The position numbers and the translations under genes were made by a program. Source: Hyphomicrobiales bacterium (lineage in GTDB: Bacteria; Pseudomonadota; Alphaproteobacteria; Rhizobiales; Rhizobiaceae). From it: DNA of 64,000 nt. Position 1 is the stretch's first letter. Every line of letters starts with the position of its first letter. The notes under the pieces are model-generated. The model was given only the letters and a program-made list of their open reading frames with translations, was not told the DNA's origin and did not search any database. The stretch is taken from positions 119,559 through 183,558 of the forward strand of contig UCEU01000009.1 of NCBI GenBank assembly GCA_900471485.1. The letters run 5' to 3'. This document shows, one piece after another, positions 1-8,357 of this stretch.

Positions 1-44
1 CGGCCGATACGACCGAAGCCGTTAATGGCAACCTTTACAGTCAT
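1..44 (-). CDS. gap: Glyceraldehyde-3-phosphate dehydrogenase, N-terminal fragment
   Basis: Only the first 14 complete codons are in the window. Read on the minus strand they give MTVKVAINGFGRIG, the start of the Rossmann NAD-binding fold of type I GAPDH (the NGFGRIGR motif). The enzyme oxidises glyceraldehyde-3-phosphate to 1,3-bisphosphoglycerate in glycolysis and runs in reverse in gluconeogenesis. It lies directly downstream of transketolase on the same strand, the tkt–gap order usual in Rhizobiaceae. A hairpin terminator separates the two genes. The rest of the gene lies beyond the window edge. Confidence 0.9.
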   Translation of the reverse strand, partial: MTVKVAINGFGRIG

Positions 45-85
45 GTGTGTCTCTCCCGAGAGTAGGGCTTGGTTTATATGCAAAG

Positions 86-107
86 AGGAGCGCCCTGAGG
101 CGCTCCT
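86..107 (-). terminator. Rho-independent terminator of tkt
   Basis: A perfect 9-bp inverted repeat (AGGAGCGCC and GGCGCTCCT, 4-base loop) lies 10 bases past the tkt stop. On the minus strand it is followed by a short T-rich run. It separates tkt from gap. Confidence 0.75.
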
Positions 108-116
108 TGTATCAGA

Positions 117-2090
117 TCAAAGCTTGGCTTCAACTGCGGCGACGACGGCTTCCGTCGTAATGCCGAACTTCTTGAAGACATCCTTGGCAGGACCCGAAGC
201 GCCGAAGCCCTTCATGCCGATGAAGGTGCCTTCCGGTCCGATGAACGCATCCCAGCCTTCGCGAACGGCGGCTTCGACGGCGATCTTGATCGGCGACTTG
301 CCGAGGATCTCGGCGCGGTAGGCATCCGGCTGCTCGAAGAACAGTTCGGTCGAGGGGACCGAGACGACGCGGACGGTAACGCCCTTTTCTTCAAGCGTCT
401 TGCGGGCGGCAACGGCCAGCTCGACTTCGGAGCCCGAAGCGAAGATCGTCACCTTGGCATCGGCATTGCCTGCCAGCGTGTAGGCGCCGAGTTCGCAAAG
501 GTTCTTCTCGCTGTACTCGGTACGAACCGTGGTGAGGTTCTGGCGGGTGAGCGCCAGGCCGGACGGACGGTCCTTGGTGTTCAGCGCGATCTGCCAGCAC
601 TCGGCGGTTTCGACGGCGTCGGCCGGGCGGAACATCATGAGGTTCGGGATGGCGCGCAGCGAGGCCATCTGCTCGACTGGCTGGTGGGTTGGGCCGTCTT
701 CGCCGACGCCGATCGAATCGTGCGTCAGGACGTGGACGACGCGGATGCCCATCAGCGAAGCGAGGCGGATCGGAGGACGGCAATAATCCGAGAAGATCAT
801 GAAGCCGCCGCCGTAGGGGATGAGACCGCCGTGCAGCGCGATACCGTTCATGGCAGACGCCATTCCGTGCTCGCGGATGCCCCAGTGCATGTAACGGCCG
901 GCGAAGTCCGTCGGCGTGATCGAATGCATCTGGCTGGTCTTGGTGTTGTTCGACGGCGTCAGGTCGGCGGAGCCGCCGATCGTCTCGGGCAGGAAGCCGT
1001 TGATGACTTCAAGCGCGTCTTCGGAGGCCTTGCGGGTCGCAACGGTCGGCTTGGTCTCGGCGAGCTTCTTCTTGTAGTCGCTGATGGCGGCGTCGAAGCC
1101 CTGGGGCAGGTCGCCCGCGAAGCGGCGGGTAAACTCGGCCTTGGTCGCTGCCTTTTCGAGGCGGCCTTCCCATGCCTTGACGGCTTCAGCCGAACGCGTG
1201 CCGGCGGCGCGCCAATCGGAGAGAACGTCGTTCGGGACGACGAAGGGTGCGTATTCCCAGTTCAGCGCCTTGCGGGTCGCTGCGATTTCCTCGGCGCCGA
1301 GCGGCGAACCGTGAACCTTGTGGCTGCCCTGCTTGTTCGGAGCGCCGAAGCCGATGACGGTCTTGCAAGCGATGAAGGTCGGCTTGTCGGACTTGTGAGC
1401 TTCTTCGATGGCTGCTGCAATCGCGGCCTGGTCGTGGCCGTCGACTTCGATCGTGTGCCAGTGAACAGCCTTGAAGCGCATGATCTGGTCGGTCGAGTCC
1501 GACAGGGAGACAGCGCCGTCGATGGTGATCGAGTTGTTGTCCCAGAAGAGGATGAGCTTGTTGAGCTTCAGGTGGCCGGCGAGCGCGATGGCTTCATGGC
1601 TGATGCCTTCCATCAGGCAGCCGTCGCCGTTGATCACGTAGGTGTAGTGATCCTGCAGGTCGGCGCCGAATTCCTCGCGCAGCTTGCGTTCGGCGATCGC
1701 CATGCCGACGGCGTTGGCAATGCCCTGGCCGAGCGGGCCGGTGGTGGTTTCGATGCCCGTGGCGTGACCGTATTCCGGGTGGCCGGCGGTCTTGGAGCCG
1801 AGCTGGCGGAACTGCTGGAGGTCATCAACCGACATGTCCGGGTAGCCGGTTAGATAGAGCAGCGAGTAGAGCAGCATGGAGCCGTGGCCGGCGGAGAGCA
1901 CGAAGCGGTCGCGGTCTGGCCAATGCGGCTTCGTGGGGTCGAACTTCAGATACTTGGAGAACAGGACGGTGGCGACATCGGCCATACCCATCGGCATGCC
2001 CGGATGGCCGGAATTCGCCTTCTCGACTGCATCCATTGAGAGGAAACGGATCGCGTTTGCCATCCGGTCGTGTTGTTCAGGAGAAATCAT
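117..2090 (-). CDS. tkt: Transketolase
   Basis: A 657-residue thiamine-diphosphate enzyme that moves two-carbon ketol units between sugar phosphates in the non-oxidative pentose phosphate (and Calvin) pathway, in the cytoplasm. The N-terminal segment has the transketolase signature ([31 protein letters not shown]), then the ThDP motif [13 protein letters not shown]. The central pyrimidine domain has GSADLTPSN and IREHGM. Length matches the family. The open frame extends 69 codons further upstream, but [10 protein letters not shown] is chosen as start because homology begins there and the extra segment is not transketolase-like. Neighbours are gap downstream and, divergently, DUF4164/zapA. Near certain. 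Confidence 0.97.
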   Translation of the reverse strand: MISPEQHDRMANAIRFLSMDAVEKANSGHPGMPMGMADVATVLFSKYLKFDPTKPHWPDRDRFVLSAGHGSMLLYSLLYLTGYPDMSVDDLQQFRQLGSKTAGHPEYGHATGIETTTGPLGQGIANAVGMAIAERKLREEFGADLQDHYTYVINGDGCLMEGISHEAIALAGHLKLNKLILFWDNNSITIDGAVSLSDSTDQIMRFKAVHWHTIEVDGHDQAAIAAAIEEAHKSDKPTFIACKTVIGFGAPNKQGSHKVHGSPLGAEEIAATRKALNWEYAPFVVPNDVLSDWRAAGTRSAEAVKAWEGRLEKAATKAEFTRRFAGDLPQGFDAAISDYKKKLAETKPTVATRKASEDALEVINGFLPETIGGSADLTPSNNTKTSQMHSITPTDFAGRYMHWGIREHGMASAMNGIALHGGLIPYGGGFMIFSDYCRPPIRLASLMGIRVVHVLTHDSIGVGEDGPTHQPVEQMASLRAIPNLMMFRPADAVETAECWQIALNTKDRPSGLALTRQNLTTVRTEYSEKNLCELGAYTLAGNADAKVTIFASGSEVELAVAARKTLEEKGVTVRVVSVPSTELFFEQPDAYRAEILGKSPIKIAVEAAVREGWDAFIGPEGTFIGMKGFGASGPAKDVFKKFGITTEAVVAAVEAKL

Positions 2091-2428
2091 CGCTATTCCG
2101 CTTGTTCCGGGGTGTCGGGGGATGGCCTCAAGCCTGCGGAGACCATCAATGAGAGCGGGTGCACAAATAGCAGTTGGAGCAGGCAAGTCAATAAATCCGA
2201 GCCCCAATAGAGGGCCCCGAATGACGATTTTTGACATTTGACCATCGATTTTAACAAAAGTTGACAACAGTGTGACGGCCCGATCGATTTCGGTCATCCA
2301 CAGATTAGCGCACCTGCCGCCCTGTGGCCTTTATTGACGGGCAGTTGGCGAGCTGCATATCCTTTTGAAAACATCGCTTCGGCCCTCATTGCCGATTCGC
2401 GGGTCTTGCGCGGGGAACCGGAAGAGAC
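2091..2428. other. Divergent intergenic region between tkt and the DUF4164 gene
   Basis: 338 bases with no credible gene. The tkt frame stays open into it on the minus strand but is not conserved-looking. It holds three TTGAC-like boxes around 2227–2266 whose role I cannot assign, and a plausible promoter for the DUF4164–zapA genes at 2334–2363. A minus-strand promoter for tkt must lie here but I could not pick it confidently. Confidence 0.5.
2334..2363 (+). promoter_or_regulatory. Predicted sigma-70-type promoter for DUF4164–zapA
   Basis: TTGACG at 2334–2339 and TATCCT at 2358–2363 with an 18-base spacer, about 65 bases before the DUF4164 start. Pattern match only. Confidence 0.45.
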
Positions 2429-2704
2429 ATGACATCCACAGGCAACAGCATCGACGTAGCGCTCGCGGAACTCAGGAAGGCCGTTTCGGCCCTTGATAAT
2501 GCCGTGGACGCACGGCTCGAACGGCAGCGCGAGAGCGGCGAGATCGAAGGCGAGGTGCGCCGCGTGCACGCCGATCGCTCAAAGCTGGCCCAGGAGCTGG
2601 ACCAGGCCGAGTTCCGTGCGAACCGGCTGGAAGAGGTCAATCGCGAAGTGTCGCGGCGGCTGGTGACGGCGATGGAAACGATCCGCGCGGTCCTCGACCG
2701 ATAA
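2429..2704 (+). CDS. DUF4164 family small coiled-coil protein
   Basis: A 91-residue cytoplasmic protein, almost all charged alpha-helix with heptad-like spacing (the long helix from about residue 25 to 85 is rich in E, R, L and A). It matches the DUF4164 family that sits beside zapA in Rhizobiaceae. No enzyme motif is present. It is 15 bases upstream of zapA on the same strand, so it is probably co-transcribed and may take part in, or modulate, cell-division assembly; that role is inference from position and coiled-coil nature only. Confidence 0.8.
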   Translation: MTSTGNSIDVALAELRKAVSALDNAVDARLERQRESGEIEGEVRRVHADRSKLAQELDQAEFRANRLEEVNREVSRRLVTAMETIRAVLDR

Positions 2705-2719
2705 TGAAGGGCATATGAG

Positions 2720-3097
2720 ATGGCGCAGGTAACGGTAACGATCGACGGCAAGGCCTACCGCATGGCCTGCGAGGAGGGGCAGGAAGATCACCTGACCGAT
2801 CTCGCGACCCGCTTCGACCGCTACGTCGGCCACCTCAAGGGACAGTTCGGCGAGATCGGCGATCTCAGGATCACCGTCATGGCCGGCATCATGATCATGG
2901 ACGAGATCTCGGAGCTGACGCGCCGCGTCGCCGGGCTCGAAACCGAACTGGAAGCGCTGCGCGGCTCTCGCGAGACGGCAATGGCGGCGACAGCTCGGAC
3001 CGAGGAAAGCCTCGCGGTGGCGCTGGGCGAGGTGACCATGCGCATCCAGGGGCTTGCCGACAAGCTGAGCGGCCGGGCGCCGGCCGAGCTCAATTAA
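2720..3097 (+). CDS. zapA: Cell division protein ZapA
   Basis: A 125-residue protein. The N-terminal ZapA domain (MAQVTVTIDGKAYRMACEEG, then LTDLATRFDRYV) is followed by a coiled-coil C-terminal half (about residues 65–110). ZapA binds FtsZ and promotes bundling of filaments in the Z-ring. The position immediately upstream of a 6S RNA gene is the classical zapA–ssrS arrangement of proteobacteria. Usually ygfA follows the 6S RNA, but here it lies 24 kb away on the opposite strand (27136–27723). Confidence 0.93.
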   Translation: MAQVTVTIDGKAYRMACEEGQEDHLTDLATRFDRYVGHLKGQFGEIGDLRITVMAGIMIMDEISELTRRVAGLETELEALRGSRETAMAATARTEESLAVALGEVTMRIQGLADKLSGRAPAELN

Positions 3098-3156
3098 ATC
3101 GCCGGGGCCCTATGCGGGCCTCTGGCGCGGCCCGGAAATCAGTCTTATATAACAGC

Positions 3157-3315
3157 TGCGATCTGCGCCTCTCGACAGGAACCACAATCCCTGGGGCCAT
3201 ACTCGATCCAAAGGGAGCTGTCCCTGGCCAGGCCCGTGGGCTTGGACATATGGCGCCCACCTACGTTTGTAGGCACCCAGGATCGTAAACCTCCATCGGT
3301 TGCCGCGGATCGCAC
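3157..3315 (+). ncRNA. ssrS: 6S RNA
   Basis: 6S RNA mimics an open promoter and sequesters the housekeeping sigma-70 RNA polymerase in stationary phase. The region starts 60 bases after zapA. The two ends pair (TGCGATC near 3157 with GATCGCA ending near 3314, extended by GCG/CGC), giving a rod of about 160 nt, the size of alphaproteobacterial 6S RNAs. Internal segments such as CCTGGGGCC and CTGTCCCTGGCC, and a hairpin with CACCTACGTTTGTAGG, fit the alphaproteobacterial form. A TATATA -10 box at 3146–3151 predicts a start near 3157. The 3' side runs into a CTTTCT-rich tract. Ends are approximate. Confidence 0.75.
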
Positions 3316-3805
3316 TTTCTCTTTCTCTTTCTCTTGATCGTTTAATTTTCGCCTGCTGCGGTGCTGCTCGATGCGTCGCCGCGCAGCCGAGCCGCGTGTT
3401 CGATTCTCGTGGTGGCCGGGCGCCGATTCCTGCAAATGACCTATGCGCTGAGCGCAATTTGGTCGATTTTGGCATTTCACAGGGAATTCGCGGATGCGGA
3501 AGTAAGGAAAGGCCTGCGTTCCCTAATTAAAACGGTTGAACGGACGTTAATTGCCGGCCGTGGTCGTTAAACGTCAAAACCGTGCCAAGCCGTTGCTTCC
3601 CTGAGGTTTTGTCTGAAACGTTTACGGTCATTTATGAGGCAGAACCATTGGGCAGATTTTAGTCTAGCTATGCGTTTTGTGCATTGGTGATTTGATGCTT
3701 TAGCGCTGTTCGGTCCCGGCCTTCCTGCGTATATTCGCATCAACAGGAAGACACCGGCGGCAAAGACGCTGCCGAGCACTGACAAGCCCTAGAAAGGGGA
3801 TCATC
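3316..3805. other. Gene-poor interval between 6S RNA and the DUF1127 gene
   Basis: About 490 bases with no supported gene. It begins with a pyrimidine-rich CTTTCT repeat just past the 6S RNA. The short frames on the plus strand (up to 76 codons) lack a ribosome site and recognisable content. The last 80 bases hold a TATATT box near 3730 that may be the -10 of the DUF1127 gene. This interval is the likely left breakpoint of a rearrangement (see findings). Confidence 0.5.
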
Positions 3806-3952
3806 ATGAACGTAGCACGCTCCTTCAATAACTGGCGCAAGTACCGTCAGACCGTTTCCGAACTCGGCCGCATGTCGAACCGCGACCTGCACGACCTCGG
3901 CATCGACCGCGCCGACATTCAGCGCGTCGCTCGCGAAGCCATCGCTCGCTAA
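3806..3952 (+). CDS. DUF1127 small arginine-rich protein
   Basis: A 48-residue protein missed by simple length cut-offs. It starts MNVARSFNNWRKYRQT and contains the DUF1127 core, in which SELGRMSNRDLHDLGIDRADI matches the family pattern (L–R–L–DLGI–R–I). A good ribosome site (AAGGGG) lies 6–11 bases before the ATG, and a strong terminator follows 40 bases later, so it is a monocistronic unit. Short arginine-rich DUF1127 proteins in Agrobacterium and Rhodobacter are linked to RNA turnover, phosphate metabolism and stress growth; the precise job of this copy is unknown. Confidence 0.9.
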   Translation: MNVARSFNNWRKYRQTVSELGRMSNRDLHDLGIDRADIQRVAREAIAR

Positions 3953-3992
3953 GACTTTTCGATCCGCCTGCCTTCTGGCTGGCCGGTATCCC

Positions 3993-4022
3993 AAAACGCC
4001 CGCTCCTTGCAGCGGGCGTTTT
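3993..4022 (+). terminator. Terminator after the DUF1127 gene
   Basis: Perfect 12-bp stem (AAAACGCCCGCT / AGCGGGCGTTTT) with a 6-base loop and flanking A and T runs, so it can act in both directions. Confidence 0.85.
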
Positions 4023-4098
4023 CGCGTTTTGAACTCAGCGTTATCGTAGGCTCCAGTTTTGCTTGCCCGGCTGGCCTTCCAGCGGCTATGGCGGATGC

Positions 4099-4686
4099 AT
4101 GTTTTCGCTGGAACGCACCGAGATCTCGGAGCAGATCGTCAAGAAGAGCCGGTTTCGCGCGGTGGCGGCGCCGATCGCGAGCGAGCAGGATGTGAGGGAC
4201 TTCCTCGCGGCGCATTCCGATGCCGGCGCCAACCACAATTGCTGGGCGTGGCGCATGGGCCAGAATTATCGCTTCAGCGACGACGGCGAGCCGAGCGGTA
4301 CGGCGGGCAAGCCGATCCTGCAGGCGATCGACGGACAATCTCTCGACAATGTGATCGTGGTGGTGACGCGCTGGTTCGGCGGCGTGCTGCTCGGCACCGG
4401 CGGGCTGATCCGAGCCTATGGCGGAACGGCCGCGATCTGCCTCAGGGCAGCCAGCACCGTTGAACTGGTCGCCATGGTCGATGCGGTCATTCGTGTCGGT
4501 TTTTCCGATCTTGCTCTTGTGAAAGCCAGACTTACCGCCGCGCCGGGCGTCCGCGTCACGAACGAGGCCTTTCTTGACGACGGCGCGCAATTGACGTTGG
4601 CTATACCGCAGGCGATATCGCTCGAGATCGCGCGCAGCATCGCCGACGCAACGAGCGGGCGCGTCGTTATGACTTTCCAGCCATGA
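4099..4686 (+). CDS. yigZ: YigZ/IMPACT family protein
   Basis: A 195-residue protein. The N-terminal UPF0029/IMPACT domain is clear: KKSRFRAVAAPI, then NCWAWRMG, SDDGEPSGTAGKPIL and VTRWFGGVLLGTGGLIRAYG. The C-terminal ferredoxin-like DUF1949 part follows from about residue 130. Yeast and mammalian IMPACT relatives act in translation control through GCN1/GCN2; the role of the bacterial proteins is not settled. The ATG at 4099 (MFSLERTEI) is preferred to the in-frame ATG 12 codons upstream because the family begins at this point. Confidence 0.9.
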   Translation: MFSLERTEISEQIVKKSRFRAVAAPIASEQDVRDFLAAHSDAGANHNCWAWRMGQNYRFSDDGEPSGTAGKPILQAIDGQSLDNVIVVVTRWFGGVLLGTGGLIRAYGGTAAICLRAASTVELVAMVDAVIRVGFSDLALVKARLTAAPGVRVTNEAFLDDGAQLTLAIPQAISLEIARSIADATSGRVVMTFQP

Positions 4687-4805
4687 CGTCATGGCGTATC
4701 AGCTATGCCGTCAGAGCCGTCATATGACAGAGACTTCGCTTGCCTGACGCGATTTGAGTGATAGTTTCGCCGCATTATATCGATTTAATTACCAGGAGAC
4801 TTGAG

Positions 4806-5825
4806 ATGCAACTTGGCATGGTTGGTTTGGGCCGGATGGGAAGCTTCATGGTCCAGCGCTTGATGCGCGATGGCCATGAGTGCGTCGTGTACGATGCGAA
4901 AACCGAAAGCGTGAACGATCTGGTCGGCAAGGGTGCCGTCGGCAGTTCGTCGCTGGAAGAGTTCGTCTCGAAGCTTTCGCGTCCGCGCGCCGTATGGCTG
5001 ATGCTGCCTGCCGCCATCACCGACAAGGTGATCGCGCAGATCGCGCCGCTGCTCGACAGCGACGACATCATCATCGACGGCGGCAACTCCTATTACCATG
5101 ACGACATTCGTCGCGGCGGCGAGCTGATCGCCAAGGGCCTGCACTATGTCGACGTCGGCACCAGCGGCGGCGTGTTCGGTCTCGAGCGCGGCTATTGCCT
5201 TATGATCGGCGGCGAAAAGGCTGTCGTCGAATCGCTCTCGCCGATCTTCAAGTCGCTGGCGCCTGGTGTCGGCAACGTCGTACCTTCGGCGCATCGCCCC
5301 GATCAGGCTGGCAGCACGGCCGAGCAGGGCTATCTGCATTGCGGCCCGCACGGCGCCGGACACTTCGTCAAGATGGTGCACAACGGCATCGAGTACGGCC
5401 TGATGGCGGCTTACGCCGAAGGCTTCAACATCCTGAAGCGCGCCAATATCGGTGCCGATACGCATGAAGTCGACGCCGAGACGGCGCCGATCGCGCATCC
5501 TGAGCATTACCAGTATGACTTCAACCTGCAGGACGTCGCCGAAGTGTGGCGTCGCGGCAGTGTCATCACCTCCTGGCTGCTCGACCTGACCTCGGATGCG
5601 CTGCATGCCGATCCGGCGCTCGGCGCCTATGCAGGCCGCGTTTCGGATTCCGGCGAAGGCCGCTGGACGATCATGGCCGCCATCGACGAAAGCGTTCCGA
5701 CGCCGGTGCTCAGTGCTGCGCTCTACAGCCGCTTCTCCTCGCGCGACAACGACGAGTTCGCCAACAAGGTACTGTCGGCCATGCGCGCCGGCTTCGGCGG
5801 CCACGTCGAAAAGCCCAAGGCGTAA
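4806..5825 (+). CDS. gnd: 6-phosphogluconate dehydrogenase, decarboxylating (short type)
   Basis: A 339-residue enzyme converting 6-phosphogluconate to ribulose-5-phosphate, CO2 and NAD(P)H in the oxidative pentose phosphate pathway. The Rossmann motif GLGRMGSFMV lies at the N-terminus, the catalytic segment with VGTSGGVFGLERG near residue 120, and HFVKMVHNGIEYG near residue 185. The length of about 340 marks the short, often NAD-preferring class rather than the 470-residue enterobacterial form. The first in-frame ATG is 16 codons upstream, but ATG 4806 has a good ribosome site (AGGAG) and starts directly on the Rossmann strand. A terminator follows. Confidence 0.93.
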   Translation: MQLGMVGLGRMGSFMVQRLMRDGHECVVYDAKTESVNDLVGKGAVGSSSLEEFVSKLSRPRAVWLMLPAAITDKVIAQIAPLLDSDDIIIDGGNSYYHDDIRRGGELIAKGLHYVDVGTSGGVFGLERGYCLMIGGEKAVVESLSPIFKSLAPGVGNVVPSAHRPDQAGSTAEQGYLHCGPHGAGHFVKMVHNGIEYGLMAAYAEGFNILKRANIGADTHEVDAETAPIAHPEHYQYDFNLQDVAEVWRRGSVITSWLLDLTSDALHADPALGAYAGRVSDSGEGRWTIMAAIDESVPTPVLSAALYSRFSSRDNDEFANKVLSAMRAGFGGHVEKPKA

Positions 5826-5850
5826 ACCATTCAGCAATAATGGTTATCGG

Positions 5851-5884
5851 AGCCCGCGCAGCATCACGCCGCGCGGGCTTTTCT
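5851..5884 (+). terminator. Terminator after gnd
   Basis: 9-bp perfect stem AGCCCGCGC / GCGCGGGCT (5851–5859 and 5871–5879) followed by TTTTCTTT. Confidence 0.8.
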
Positions 5885-5932
5885 TTCGCGCGCTTCAATA
5901 TAAGCTACGCTATATATATTGGAGGGGCTGGC

Positions 5933-8119
5933 ATGGGTCTGGGGTTTGGCGCGCGTGTTCTAAAGCGGCTTCTGCCGTTGGTTGCCTTGGTGTTGACCGC
6001 TTGGGGGGCTGTGGCGCAAACGCCGCCGGCCGCACCGGCAACGACAGCCACACCGGCACCGCCGCCGGCCGAAGTGCGGCAGATCTTCGAACTGATGGAA
6101 AAGCCTGCCGTCAAGCAATGGATGGCGACCCAGGCCCCGACACAACCGGCGACGCCGCCAGCGGCACAAACGCCCGCGACACCCACCACGCCAGCGGCGC
6201 AACCCGCGGCTGCCGGGAGTGACATGTCCGGCGAGCAAATGTCCGTTCTCTCCGAATTCCTCGGCCATGCCCGCACGCATTTCGATCTGGTGTCCGGCGC
6301 GGCGATGACGCTGCCGGCAGAGGTGGAGAATGCCTCCGAGATCGTCGAGCGGGAGGTTCAGCCGAGTGGTTGGGCGTTTGTGACGTTCGAGCTTCTGGCA
6401 TTGTTTCTGGCCGGAGCGGTTGCCGAAATGCTGTTTCGGGTGATCGTGCCGCGGCCGCGCATCAGACAGGAGGACGGCGAGGTCGTCACCGTCGCCCATC
6501 ACGCAGCGGCCAATCTGAGCTATCGCGTGGTGCCGGCACTCGTCTTCTGCGTTGCGACGCTTGTTCCGCTCGTGCTCTTCAACTGGCCGCCGATCACGCA
6601 ATCGCTGGCGATCGCGGTTGCCATCGCGCTGATCGTGTCGCGCGTCACCATCTCGGTCGGACGGTTGCTGGTGGCGCTGGTGACGCTGCCGCATGCGGGC
6701 GGTGAGCGTGAGGTCTCGCGGGCGACGGCGATGTTCTGGTTCAAGCGCAGCTGTGTGTTCATCATCTATTTCGTGTTCGGTTGGGTGCTGATCCAGCTGA
6801 TGGCGCCGCTCGGCTTTTCCCCGGGCTCGCGCTATCTCGTCGCCTATGCGCTCGGGCTGGGGCTGCTTGCCATTGCCATCGAGACGGTCTGGTCGCGCCC
6901 GGTGGAAGGGGGGCACAGGAGCACGACGGCTTCCTGGATGATGACGATCTACTTCGCGGCGCTCTGGCTGCTGTGGGTGGCGGGCTTCAGTCTCATCCTC
7001 TGGCTCGGCATCTATCTCGTGCTGTTGCCGCGCGCTCTGCGGGTTTCGACGCTCGCCGTGCGGTCGCTGCACAAGGCGGAGGCCGGGTTCCTTGCCAAGA
7101 AGAGGATCGCCGCCGTTCTGCTCGACCGCGGCGTACGGGCGATCATCATCACCATCGCCGCGATCTGGCTCGGCCGCATTCTCGGCTTCGCGGCTGACCG
7201 GATGGCTGCCGGCGAGACGATGATCGACCGGATCGTGCGCGGCTCGGTCGGCGGCATCGTCATCCTGCTCGCCGCCGATCTGCTCTGGCATCTGGCGCGC
7301 GCCTACATCAACGGCAGGCTGGAGGATTCGCCTCTGGAGGGGTCGATCAATGACGAGGAGAAGGCGCGGCGGGCACGGCTGCAGACGCTGCTTCCGATCT
7401 TCCGCAACATCCTCGCCGTCGTGATCGCCGTGATTGCGGTGCTGATGGTGCTTTCCGGCCTCGGCGTCGAGATCGGGCCGCTGATCGCCGGCGCCGGCGT
7501 CGTCGGCGTCGCGGTCGGCTTCGGGGCGCAGACGATCGTCAAGGACGTGATCAGCGGCATGTTCTATCTCTGGGACGATGCCTTCCGCGTCGGCGAGTAT
7601 ATCGAGAGCGGCAGCCACAAGGGCGTCGTCGAAGCCTTCAGCCTGCGATCCGTCAGGTTGCGCCACCATCGCGGGCCTTTGACGACGGTGCCGTTCGGCG
7701 AGCTCGGCGCAGTCAAGAACCTCAACCGCGACTGGACGATCGACAAGATCACCCTCAACGTCACCTATGACACCGACCTTGTGCTGGCGAAGAAGGTGAT
7801 CAAGCAGATCGGCCAGAAGCTGCTAGAGAACCCCGACTACGCGCCTCACATCATCGAGACGCTGAAAATGAAGGGTGTCGAGCAGTTCGGCGAGTTCGCG
7901 ATCGTCATCCGCCTGGCGATGATGACGAAACCCGGCGAGCAGTTCGTCATCCGCCGCAACGCGCTGGCAATGATCCGCACGGCCTTCAAGGAGAACGGCA
8001 TCGAGTTCGCCGTGCCGACGCTGCAGGTCTCCAGCGAAACGCACGACGCGGACGCCAATGCGGCGGCGGCGCGCTATGCCGCGCAGAAGGCGACGCCTGG
8101 GGCTGAGCCGGCTGCTTAG
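5933..8119 (+). CDS. Large MscS-family mechanosensitive channel
   Basis: A 728-residue inner-membrane protein. An N-terminal signal-like segment (residues about 8–30) is followed by an Ala/Pro/Thr-rich periplasmic stretch, then roughly ten hydrophobic segments. The C-terminal third is the MscS module: the pore helix with GAGVVGVAVGFGAQTIVKDV, then FYLWDDAFRVGEYI and the beta domain ending near residue 690. Such channels release solutes when membrane tension rises in hypo-osmotic shock. The ATG at 5933 has a strong GGAGGGG ribosome site; longer in-frame extensions run back into gnd and its terminator and are excluded. It stands alone between gnd and lpiA. Confidence 0.9.
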   Translation: MGLGFGARVLKRLLPLVALVLTAWGAVAQTPPAAPATTATPAPPPAEVRQIFELMEKPAVKQWMATQAPTQPATPPAAQTPATPTTPAAQPAAAGSDMSGEQMSVLSEFLGHARTHFDLVSGAAMTLPAEVENASEIVEREVQPSGWAFVTFELLALFLAGAVAEMLFRVIVPRPRIRQEDGEVVTVAHHAAANLSYRVVPALVFCVATLVPLVLFNWPPITQSLAIAVAIALIVSRVTISVGRLLVALVTLPHAGGEREVSRATAMFWFKRSCVFIIYFVFGWVLIQLMAPLGFSPGSRYLVAYALGLGLLAIAIETVWSRPVEGGHRSTTASWMMTIYFAALWLLWVAGFSLILWLGIYLVLLPRALRVSTLAVRSLHKAEAGFLAKKRIAAVLLDRGVRAIIITIAAIWLGRILGFAADRMAAGETMIDRIVRGSVGGIVILLAADLLWHLARAYINGRLEDSPLEGSINDEEKARRARLQTLLPIFRNILAVVIAVIAVLMVLSGLGVEIGPLIAGAGVVGVAVGFGAQTIVKDVISGMFYLWDDAFRVGEYIESGSHKGVVEAFSLRSVRLRHHRGPLTTVPFGELGAVKNLNRDWTIDKITLNVTYDTDLVLAKKVIKQIGQKLLENPDYAPHIIETLKMKGVEQFGEFAIVIRLAMMTKPGEQFVIRRNALAMIRTAFKENGIEFAVPTLQVSSETHDADANAAAARYAAQKATPGAEPAA

Positions 8120-8357
8120 CCGTAACGGCACAGGAATACCAGGCGGCGCGGCATTCGCCGCCGACCTTACCAAAATGCAATGTGCCAGCGCTTCCACTGC
8201 GCCAAAAATGCCCCAATTGAAGAAGAAGCAGGCGCTTACTACGGGCGCTGGGGTAGCGTTGTCATGTATCCGCGGGCCTGCGCCCAAGAACTTACATGCT
8301 GGCTGTGTTAGGTGTTCGAAACATGATTCCCGCTGATATGCACGTTCGCGACGGTAA

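Noticed and set aside
684..1853. Long open frame (389 codons) antisense to transketolase
   Set aside because: Lies in a fixed frame opposite a clear tkt; high GC creates long antisense frames. The product has no recognisable content.
3315..3336. CTTTCT-type repeat after the 6S RNA
   Set aside because: Too short and imperfect to be called a functional repeat; may be part of the 6S 3' tail.
3300..3570. Short plus-strand frames (76 and 69 codons) after the 6S RNA
   Set aside because: No ribosome site, overlap in different frames and CTTTCT-repeat content; more likely intergenic DNA.
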